A DNA stretch of 36,737 nt, taken from Streptosporangiaceae bacterium (GTDB lineage Bacteria > Actinomycetota > Actinomycetes > Streptosporangiales > Streptosporangiaceae). Positions within the stretch are counted from its first letter, which is position 1. Each line of letters starts with the position of its first letter. The DNA lies in the NCBI GenBank assembly GCA_019239975.1, contig JAFAZE010000115.1, positions 1 through 36,737 of the forward strand, given 5' to 3'. Below the pieces are notes generated by a model. That model had not been told where the DNA came from and did not search any database. It was given only the letters and a program-made list of their open reading frames with translations. Below are positions 30,720-36,737 of this stretch, in pieces. The position numbers and the translations under genes were made by a program.

Positions 30720-33140
30720 TCAGGCGCCGGGCTGCTGCGCCCGCGGCGCCGGAACGGCCGGCGCGGCCCTCTGTCCCTCCGCGGCCCACGCGGCGATCTG
30801 AGTGCGTGAGCTGAACCCCAGCTTGGCCAGGATGTTGGCGACGTGCCGGGCGGCGGTCGCCGGGCTGATGAACAGCTCCTCGGCTATGGCTTTGTTGCTG
30901 CGGCCGCTGGCGACCAGCTCGACGATCTCGCGCTCGCGCGGCGTCAGCGGGCCCGGCGGCGCCTCGGCGGCCTCGTCCGCGCCCACCGCGGTCAGCTTCA
31001 CGTCGCCGGAAGCCGGCCCGGGCTCCGGCAGGTCCAGGGCGAGCGCCACCGCCGCGTCGGGGCTCATCGCCAGGCCCTGCGCCCACAGCCGCGCGATGGC
31101 CGGCTTGCCGAGATGGCGCGCCGCGGTCAGGTAACGTTCGGCCCGCGCGCCGGGCAGCGGCGGCAGGCCGGCCGCCTCTCGCATCGCGGTGGCGGCCGCG
31201 GTCAGCTGCACCGCCCGTTCGGGCCGGTCTTCGACGAGAGCCAGCGCCGCGAAGGCCTCGAGCCCGCGTGCCACGCCGATCCGCGCGCCGGTGTGGTGAC
31301 TGAGCCGGATGCTGTCGGTGAGGTGCTGCCTCGCCAGCCCGGCGGCGCCCAGGTCCAGGGCCACCCGCCCGAGGCCGGCCAGGCACCGTGCGATCTCCGG
31401 CCGCGCGTCGATCTCGCGCAGGATGCCCAGCGCCTCGAGGTACCGCCGCCGCGCGTCCCCCGGATCCCCGCGGAGCCTGGCCAGGTCACCCAGGCCGAGC
31501 AGGGCCCGTGCCACCCCCCACTGCTGGTCGATGCGCCGCATGACGGCGATCGAGGCCTTCCCGAGCTGCTGTGCCTCGCGCAGCCGGCCGCGCAGTCCCG
31601 CGATCGCCGCCTGGATGCCCAGCGCGTAGCCCTCGTTCCAGCCGTCACCGGCCGCCCTGGCGACCGACACGGCCTCGTCGGCGCAGGACGCCGCCTCGTC
31701 CGGCCTCCCGGTGTGCAGCGCGATCTCGGCCAGCAGGCTGAGCGCGGCCGCTATCCAGAACTCGTCGCCCGCCGCGCGGCACAGCTCCAGCCCCTCCTCG
31801 GCCAGCGACTCCGCCAGGGCCGGATCGCTGGACAGGGCGAGCTGGGCGCGCCCCACCAGGGCAGCGCCGCGCACCCCCGGCGGCACGGCGCCCTTGTCCA
31901 GGGCCAGGAAGGACTCCAGCCATTCGCCGCCCTCGGCGAAGCTGCCGCGCGCGATCCAGGCGGGCCGGACCGCGGTACAGATCCGCAGCCCGGTTTCCGC
32001 ATCGCCGTCGGCCAGGCACCGGCTCAGCACCTGCCAAAGGTTGCCGGCGTCAACGTCGTACCTGCGGAAGACGTCGACGCGCGCCGACCACGGCGCCGGA
32101 AGCCGTGCCATCCCGATGGCCAGGTTGTGTTCCGCCACCCGCAGCACGTAATCGCGGAGCCTGAGCTGCAGCGCGGCCGACTCGCCGGCCTCGGCGAGCC
32201 TTTCGGCGGCGTACTCGCGGATGGTGTCGAGCAGCCGGTAACGGGCCTGGCCGAGCGCCTCCGGTTCGAGCACCACCAGCGACTTGTCCACCAGCGCGGC
32301 GATGAGGTCGAGCATGTCCCCGGCCGGTGTCTGCTCGCCGGAGCACACCTGCTCGGCCATCTCCAGCGACCAGCCGGCGAAGACCGAAAGCCGCCGCAGC
32401 AGCACCCGCTCATGGGAAGTGAGCAGGTCAAAGCTCCAGTCGATCGCGGCGCGAAGCGTGCGCTGGCGGGGCGGCGCGGTTCTGTCCCCGGTCGTCAGCA
32501 GCCCGAACCGGTCGGCCAGGCGGCCGGCGATCTGCTCGGCGGACAGCGCCCGTACCCGCGCGGCCGCCAGCTCGATCGCCAGCGGAATGCCGTCCAGCGC
32601 GCGGCAGATCTCCGCGATCGCGGCGACGTTGCCCGGGCCGGCCGCGAATCCGGGGGAGCAGGCGGCAGCCCGGTCGGCGAAGAGCCTGATCGCCTCGTAG
32701 CGGCAGGCGTCGTCGGCCGCGCCGGCGAGCGCGCCGTCCGGGGCGACCGAAAGCGGCGGCACCTGCCACACCGTCTCCGCCGCCACGTGCAGCGGCTCGC
32801 GGCTGGTGGCCAGCAGGCGCAGCCCCGGCGAGCTGGCCAGCAAGCGCCGCGACACCCAGGCGCACGCGTCGATCAGGTGCTCGCAGTTGTCGAGCGCAAG
32901 CAGCATCCTCCGCGATCTGAGCGCGTCCGCGAGCGTGTCCAGCAGCGGGCGCCCGGGCTCCTCGCCGACACCCACCGCCGACGCCACCCGGGAGACCACC
33001 AGCTCGGGCTGCCCCAGGTCAGCCAGCTCGACGAAGCAGGCCCCGTCGGGGAACTCGTCGGCCAGTCCGGCGAGGATCCGCAGCGCCAGCCGGGTCTTCC
33101 CGATGCCCCCGGCACCACACAGCGTGACGGCCCGTGTCAC
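30720..33140 (-). CDS. LuxR-family ATPase regulator with TPR-like repeats
   Basis: The 806-residue regulator (from the first canonical start) has an NB-ARC/AAA-type ATPase with Walker A GAGGIGKT (9-16), Walker B-like [19 protein letters not shown] and [14 protein letters not shown] long helical, TPR-like region (about 300-690) follows, then a C-terminal LuxR HTH ([26 protein letters not shown], then [14 protein letters not shown]). Such proteins activate transcription after ATP and ligand binding. GTG 33140 lies immediately before the ATPase domain. The same frame continues upstream with family-typical sequence ([12 protein letters not shown]), so the native N-terminus is probably about 30 residues longer; see the separate entry at 33141. 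Confidence 0.88.
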   Translation of the reverse strand: MTRAVTLCGAGGIGKTRLALRILAGLADEFPDGACFVELADLGQPELVVSRVASAVGVGEEPGRPLLDTLADALRSRRMLLALDNCEHLIDACAWVSRRLLASSPGLRLLATSREPLHVAAETVWQVPPLSVAPDGALAGAADDACRYEAIRLFADRAAACSPGFAAGPGNVAAIAEICRALDGIPLAIELAAARVRALSAEQIAGRLADRFGLLTTGDRTAPPRQRTLRAAIDWSFDLLTSHERVLLRRLSVFAGWSLEMAEQVCSGEQTPAGDMLDLIAALVDKSLVVLEPEALGQARYRLLDTIREYAAERLAEAGESAALQLRLRDYVLRVAEHNLAIGMARLPAPWSARVDVFRRYDVDAGNLWQVLSRCLADGDAETGLRICTAVRPAWIARGSFAEGGEWLESFLALDKGAVPPGVRGAALVGRAQLALSSDPALAESLAEEGLELCRAAGDEFWIAAALSLLAEIALHTGRPDEAASCADEAVSVARAAGDGWNEGYALGIQAAIAGLRGRLREAQQLGKASIAVMRRIDQQWGVARALLGLGDLARLRGDPGDARRRYLEALGILREIDARPEIARCLAGLGRVALDLGAAGLARQHLTDSIRLSHHTGARIGVARGLEAFAALALVEDRPERAVQLTAAATAMREAAGLPPLPGARAERYLTAARHLGKPAIARLWAQGLAMSPDAAVALALDLPEPGPASGDVKLTAVGADEAAEAPPGPLTPREREIVELVASGRSNKAIAEELFISPATAARHVANILAKLGFSSRTQIAAWAAEGQRAAPAVPAPRAQQPGA

Positions 33141-33243
33141 GCGTACCAGCCCGCACAGCTCGCCGATCTCGCTCTCGCGGCCGACGAAGCTATTCGGTTC
33201 GAGGGGCAGATTGGCCCGGGTCTCTTCTACCTGTTTCTCCCCT
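33141..33243 (-). other. Upstream in-frame N-terminus with ribosome binding site but GTA start
   Basis: Reading the regulator frame upstream of 33140 gives [19 protein letters not shown] and on to GLVR, joining the ATPase domain. PNSFVGRE is the conserved N-terminal block of this class. The frame has no ATG, GTG or TTG before the TGA further upstream. However, AGGGGAG (plus-strand 33237-33243) lies exactly six bases before a GTA codon (33230-33228), precisely where a GTG would be expected. Either the start codon has mutated, or a rare start is used, or the base is a sequencing error. Confidence 0.6.
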
Positions 33244-33976
33244 GCAGCCCGATTTCCTATTCAGCCTGCTGGTCCCGCACTCAACAACTACGCCCACAAT
33301 AGCGCCGACTTCAAGATCAGGCGGCGATCGAATACATAACGGCCTACATAGTTCTGAGGATGCGCCGCGAGGCGCCCGCCGCTAATTTCCTAGTATCAGC
33401 TGGCATGCTGGGCCGTGATCAGGTGACCGGCCGGGCACGGCTGAGAGTGTTGCCCGGCCGCCGGGACCGACCGCGCCAGGGGGGGCGCGGCGGGCTGCAC
33501 GAACTGTGGTCACGCGCAGCGTGCGTATCCCGCCGCGACGGGTGCGGTTCCCGGCGGCCGGGTGGGCTGTGTTAGCCCGGGGGGGCGACCCCCCGGAACC
33601 CCCCGGTTGCCCGCTGGGGTGCTCGCCGTGGAATCGCGCGGCCGGAGGGCCGTGGGCCCTCGCGAGCCGCGTGATCGCGGCTGCGCCGTTGTCACGGCTT
33701 CGCCGCGCCACTCGCCGTAGCCCGCTGGGGTGCTCGCCGTTGGGCCGCTGGGGTGCTCGCCGTAAGCCCGCTGCGCCACTCGCCGTACCCCGCTGGGGTG
33801 CTCGCTGTTGGGCCGCTGGGGTGCTCGCCGTAAGGCCGCTCTGGTGCTCGCCGTTGGCCGGGTGGGGGGCGGGTCGTGGGGCATTATTCCGAACGGGCGG
33901 GGTGTTCCCGTCTGCGTCTCGTGCTCCGAGGAGGCCGCGGGGGGCGAGCGGGGGGTGCTCGCGGAGGAGATTGGCG
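33231..33976. other. 746-bp gap with VNTR-like array, no convincing gene
   Basis: The left part (33250-33400) is the AT-richer upstream region of the regulator. The right part is low-complexity. Long frames on both strands (for example 33382-34218 minus, with GEHPSG repeats) come from repeated sequence and lack family features, so they are not called. The downstream gene begins behind GGAGGAGA at 33963-33970. Confidence 0.5.
33699..33858. repeat. 22-23-bp tandem array
   Basis: Seven units of the type CCGCTGGGGTGCTCGCCGT plus four bases follow each other with periods of 22-23 bp (unit starts near 33699, 33722, 33745, 33768, 33790, 33813 and 33836). Two units carry the variant GCGCCACTCGCCGT. 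A detached unit lies at 33612-33629. The period is not a multiple of three, so it is not a protein repeat. It is a likely strain-variable minisatellite. Confidence 0.8.
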
Positions 33977-34243
33977 ATGCTGATACTGGTGATCTGCCGC
34001 CCGGCGGTGGGCGGCGACCAGGCTGAGTTCCGGCGGCTGGTGGGCGGGGAGATGGCGGCGCTGCGTGAGCTCAAGACGGCCGGCGTGCTGACCGGCGCGT
34101 GGAGCCCTGGCCGGCCCGGCGCCGTGCTCATGCTCGATGTCCCCGGTGAGGGCGAGGCGGCGAGGGTCGCCGACGGGCTGCCGCTGGCACAGGGCGGCCT
34201 GATCACCACAGAGATCATCCCGCTGCACCCGCTGGATCTGTGA
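33977..34243 (+). CDS. Muconolactone isomerase-like ferredoxin-fold protein
   Basis: The 88-residue protein fits a small alpha/beta-barrel dimer: strand MLILVICRP, helix AEFRRLVGGEMAALRELKTAGVLTGAW, strand AVLMLDV, helix EAARVADGLPLAQGGL and strand TTEIIPLHPL. The layout and the L-x-x-x-G-x-L-x-x-x-W and LP-x-x-x-x-x-x-x-x-x-x-P-L spacing resemble muconolactone delta-isomerase-like proteins. No aromatic pathway genes adjoin, so substrate and activity are open. ATG 33977 has GGAGGAGA six bases upstream. The frame is open further upstream, but only through repeats. Confidence 0.65.
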   Translation: MLILVICRPAVGGDQAEFRRLVGGEMAALRELKTAGVLTGAWSPGRPGAVLMLDVPGEGEAARVADGLPLAQGGLITTEIIPLHPLDL

Positions 34244-34439
34244 GGCCGCGGCCCCTGACCCCGGCCGCAGCCGCCGGGTCCGTGCCGGCGGCGCGGCTTC
34301 TGGAATTGCCTCCGGTCTGCTTGAACCCGTGATCATTTGGGTCCGTGATACCGGGTAAGGCCAAGCATTCGGCTCATCCCCCCGTGCGCCGAGAAACGGT
34401 GCAGTAACACGCAGCGCCCCGCACGGAAGGATTTTGAGC

Positions 34440-34958
34440 ATGCCCGGTGCCACCAGCCAACTGCGCACGCCGACACCGCACACCATGGCCTTGCAGCGGC
34501 CTGTCCTGGCCATGGACCCCGCCGTCCGCGCCGTAACGGTGATCGGCCTGATCACCGTCGGTATCGTCCACGCACTCGAGATTCAGGGCCAGCTGCACGG
34601 CGCGGTCTGGCTGACCGTCGGATTCAGCCTGCTGGCGCCCGTGGCGACGGCCGCCGGCCTGTGGCTGCTCGCCAGGCCTTCGCCGGGCGCCTGGGGGTTC
34701 AGCGGCCTGGTCTGCCTGAGCGCCGCGTGCGGCTATATCCTCACTCGCAGCATCCCCGTGCCCGGCGACACCGGAGACGCCGGTAACTGGCTGGAGCCGC
34801 TCGGCGTGGTGGCGGGGATCACGGAGATCATCGTCGTGGCGCTCGCCGCCCTCGTCCTGTCCAGCGTCCTGCGCGCCGGCGGGATCGGCGAGATCGTCAG
34901 CACGCGGTTCCTCGAGCGGCTGAACGCGCGCAGGCGCGCGGAGGATCCCGCAGCGTAA
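34440..34958 (+). CDS. Four-helix membrane protein of unknown function
   Basis: The 172-residue protein has an N-terminal cytoplasmic piece of about 28 residues and four predicted membrane helices (about 29-48, 56-79, 86-104 and 120-143). It ends in a basic C-terminus (RFLERLNARRRAEDP). There are no catalytic motifs; the second helix pair contains PVATAAGLWLLARP. ATG 34440 is preferred because GGAAGG ends nine bases upstream; TTG 34434 is also in frame. Isolated between two short gaps, with no operon partner. I do not recognise the family. Confidence 0.65.
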   Translation: MPGATSQLRTPTPHTMALQRPVLAMDPAVRAVTVIGLITVGIVHALEIQGQLHGAVWLTVGFSLLAPVATAAGLWLLARPSPGAWGFSGLVCLSAACGYILTRSIPVPGDTGDAGNWLEPLGVVAGITEIIVVALAALVLSSVLRAGGIGEIVSTRFLERLNARRRAEDPAA

Positions 34959-35140
34959 GGCCCGAACCGCCACCGGTCATGACGGGGCGCCTCGTCCGCA
35001 TCCCGGCTATTCGGGGAGCGCGCGGGGGAGGCCGAAGAGCCTAGCCGCGGCGTAAGCGGTCGCTGCGGGAAACTCCGCGCAGGGCCTTACGGGCTGCTTG
35101 CCGCGGGCGCCGTGCCCGGCGGGCGGGTGGCCGCCCGGCA

Positions 35141-35146
35141 TAGATT
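35141..35146 (+). promoter_or_regulatory. -10 box suggesting a leaderless transcript
   Basis: TAGATT (35141-35146) ends six bases before GTG 35153, so transcription would start at or next to the start codon. No ribosome binding site precedes this GTG, in keeping with a leaderless mRNA, which is common in actinomycetes. A -35 is not clear. Confidence 0.4.
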
Positions 35147-35152
35147 GGGTCT

Positions 35153-36181
35153 GTGCGCTGGGTTCAGAAGGCCGCGCTGGCCGCCGCCGTGACCGCGGTC
35201 GCGGCGTGCGGCGGCGGCACGGGAACGGTGCCATCATCGGCACCGGCGGCGCCGTCCGTCCCGGCCGGTCCGGCGGCCTGGGCGAAGTTCCGGCACCTGG
35301 CCGGCGTCGTGGACCTTGCCGGGCCGCGCGGCGACGGGTCGTTCGTGGTCGCCGCGGCGGGACGGCTGTTCGTGCTTGGCGGCGACGGCGCGCTGAGCCC
35401 GTTCGCCCGCGGCGCGGGCGGCTACCAGACCGCGGCCGGCACCGAGCCGTACCTCGCGCTCACGAACAGCGTTCCCGTCCAGGGTGACCACTGCTCGTTC
35501 GGTAAAAATGCTGTCTTTGCCATCGAGCCGGGGACGCGGCCCGGCATCATCATGATCAGCGCGCGGGGCCGGGCGCGGCGGTTCGCCAGCCTGCCCGCGG
35601 GCCGCGCCCTGTCCGGGATCGCCTGGGACGGCACCGGGCGGTTCGGGCACCGGATCCTCGTCACCGCCGGTTCGGGCGGCCGGACCACGGTGTTCGGCAT
35701 CGGCTGCGACGGCCGGGTGTCCGCCGTCGCCTCCGGCGCCCTGGCGGTCGAGGGCGGCGTGGTGGTGGCGCCCGCGACGTTCGGCGGCTTCGGCGGCGAC
35801 CTCATCGCGCCGAACGAGACGAGCGGCCGGGTCTACGCCGTGGAGCCGTCCGGCAGGATCGTCACCCTGGTGCGGTCGGGCCTGCCGGCCGGCGGTGACA
35901 TCGGGGTCGAGTCCGCCGGGTTCGTGCCGCCGGCCGCGGCCGCCGCGTATCTCGCCGACCGCTTCTCGCCGGGCAACAGGCATCCCGGCGACGACGTCAT
36001 CCTGCGGCTGCCTGCGGCGGAATTCGCGCGCGCCGGGATCCGGGCCGGTGACCTCCTCGTCGCCACCGAGGGCGGCGCCATGACCATCGACGTCCGGTGC
36101 GCGGCCGCCTGCACGGCGCGGTACGTGGCCGTCGGCCCGGCCATCGCGCACGGCGAGGGGCACATCGTGTTCGCGTCATAA
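35153..36181 (+). CDS. Lipoprotein, probable beta-propeller-like
   Basis: The 342-residue protein begins with a short signal peptide and lipobox AVAAC (Cys19), then a Gly/Ser/Pro-rich linker. The mature part is built of repeated short strands with DG/GG turns (LAGPRGDGSFVVAAAGRLFVLGGDGALSPF; VFAIEPGTRPGIIMISARGRARRFASL; SGRVYAVEPSGRIVTLVRSGL), which suggests a beta-propeller. Several cysteines could pair (HCSFGK, GCDGR, RCAAAC). It would be anchored on the outer membrane face and acylated by Lnt. Function unknown. The preceding 194-bp gap shows no other gene. Confidence 0.75.
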   Translation: MRWVQKAALAAAVTAVAACGGGTGTVPSSAPAAPSVPAGPAAWAKFRHLAGVVDLAGPRGDGSFVVAAAGRLFVLGGDGALSPFARGAGGYQTAAGTEPYLALTNSVPVQGDHCSFGKNAVFAIEPGTRPGIIMISARGRARRFASLPAGRALSGIAWDGTGRFGHRILVTAGSGGRTTVFGIGCDGRVSAVASGALAVEGGVVVAPATFGGFGGDLIAPNETSGRVYAVEPSGRIVTLVRSGLPAGGDIGVESAGFVPPAAAAAYLADRFSPGNRHPGDDVILRLPAAEFARAGIRAGDLLVATEGGAMTIDVRCAAACTARYVAVGPAIAHGEGHIVFAS

Positions 36182-36265
36182 CCGCCCGCGCCATCCCGGC
36201 GGCGAATTGTCCCTGTTCGCCCTGTTCCCGACGGCGTCACCGCTCCTCATCCAGCCCCTGCTAAC

Positions 36266-36360
36266 CGGGCAAAGGGGCGGCCGTCGTGATCGCGGAAACG
36301 GCGGGCCGAATACGGCACCCGCGATTCCGGGATCATGAAGCGTGGTGCTGATGGGACGGC
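36266..36360. repeat. Dispersed palindromic repeat, copy C
   Basis: Third copy of the family, nearly identical to copy A over long stretches (ATCGCGGAAACGGCGGGCCG and onward). The arms TGATCGCGGAA (36287-36297) and TTCCGGGATCA (36325-36335) have one mismatch. It lies between the lipoprotein gene and the clpC promoter region. The rest of the 36182-36479 gap shows no gene; AAAGGAGG near 36450 is too far from the clpC start to serve it well. Confidence 0.75.
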
Positions 36361-36479
36361 CGGGGCTGGGCGCACCCCCCGGGCGCCCCCAAGGGCCGCC
36401 CGCCAGCCAGGCACGGGTCCCGCGCGCGGACCATCCGGATACTCTAGCTAAAGGAGGCCCCGGAAGGGCGGCATGGAGC

Positions 36480-36737
36480 ATGTTCGAGAGGTTCACCGAC
36501 AGGGCGCGGCGGGTTGTTGTCCTGGCTCAGGAAGAGGCCAGGATGCTCAATCACAACTACATTGGCACCGAGCACATCCTGCTGGGCCTGATCCACGAGG
36601 GTGAGGGTGTCGCGGCCAAGGCGCTGGAGTCACTGGGCATCAGCCTGGAGGCCGTACGGCAGCAGGTTGAGGAGATCATCGGCCAGGGCCAGCAGGCGCC
36701 GTCGGGACATATTCCGTTCACGCCCAGGGCCAAGAAG
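36480..36737 (+). CDS. clpC: ATP-dependent Clp protease ATPase subunit ClpC, N-terminus (partial)
   Basis: The frame is open to the window end and gives the first 86 residues, [20 protein letters not shown] followed by [31 protein letters not shown]. This is the conserved start of the ClpC N-terminal double-repeat domain, which binds substrates and adaptors for the ClpP protease. ATG 36480 begins at the family's usual MFERF. The nearest purine-rich stretches are GGAAGGG (about 11 bases upstream) and GGAG directly before it. No ClgR-type palindrome was recognised upstream. Confidence 0.97.
   Translation, partial: MFERFTDRARRVVVLAQEEARMLNHNYIGTEHILLGLIHEGEGVAAKALESLGISLEAVRQQVEEIIGQGQQAPSGHIPFTPRAKK

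Noticed and set aside
30843..33302. Plus-strand open frame of about 819 codons
   Set aside because: Antisense shadow of the LuxR-ATPase regulator; no domains, composition typical of a shadow frame.
33382..34218. Minus-strand frame with GEHPSG-like repeats
   Set aside because: The repeats come from a 22-23-bp DNA array that is not a multiple of three, and the frame overlaps the better supported gene at 33977.

Overview
The window is very GC-rich DNA with strong G/C bias at third codon positions. Its gene content is typical of an actinomycete: an alditol oxidase like AldO of Streptomyces, an SHGC-type L,D-transpeptidase lipoprotein, a LuxR-type ATPase regulator, ECF sigma factor and ClpC. The genus cannot be read from the sequence. 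A spore- or mycelium-forming order such as Streptosporangiales or Streptomycetales is a guess.

Left part (1-11706). A SAM methyltransferase (minus) diverges from an OmpR-type response regulator and a translationally coupled histidine kinase. Further on, a sugar-nucleotide epimerase diverges from a family 2 glycosyltransferase that is coupled to a DUF2064 protein. A near-identical 16-bp element (consensus YTTACGKAMNNGTSA) occurs twice upstream of the response regulator and once between epimerase and glycosyltransferase. The two blocks may therefore be one regulon. Between them lies an accessory segment (about 3.6-7.9 kb) with a CxxC protein, a GNAT-like protein and a decayed type VII/DUF6571-like locus: a large broken gene, a lipoprotein signal-peptide fragment and a WXG-like protein. 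A strong terminator closes the segment. An L,D-transpeptidase overlaps the DUF2064 gene tail to tail.

Middle part (11.7-24 kb). Two paralogous membrane-anchored secreted proteins with eight conserved cysteines flank a thiolase. They are followed by a lipoprotein L,D-transpeptidase, apolipoprotein N-acyltransferase, a small protein behind a nine-codon leader ORF, a 760-bp repeat-rich gene-free stretch, a GGDEF/degenerate-EAL protein and an EcsC-like protein. Lnt could acylate the lipoproteins encoded nearby.

Right part (24-36.7 kb). A GntR/FCD regulator diverges from a ProA-like aldehyde dehydrogenase, with a consensus operator over the regulator's start codon. Then come alditol oxidase, an ECF sigma factor with a coupled membrane partner, a channel-like membrane protein, a 42-residue zinc-ribbon protein, a large LuxR ATPase regulator whose natural start codon appears to be GTA, a VNTR-like array, a muconolactone-isomerase-like protein, a four-helix membrane protein, a possibly leaderless lipoprotein gene and the 5' end of clpC.

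A roughly 95-bp palindromic repeat occurs in three gene gaps (about 163, 26338 and 36266). A related palindrome occurs twice near 20.75 and 21.01 kb. All functional calls are from reading the sequence; no database search was possible.
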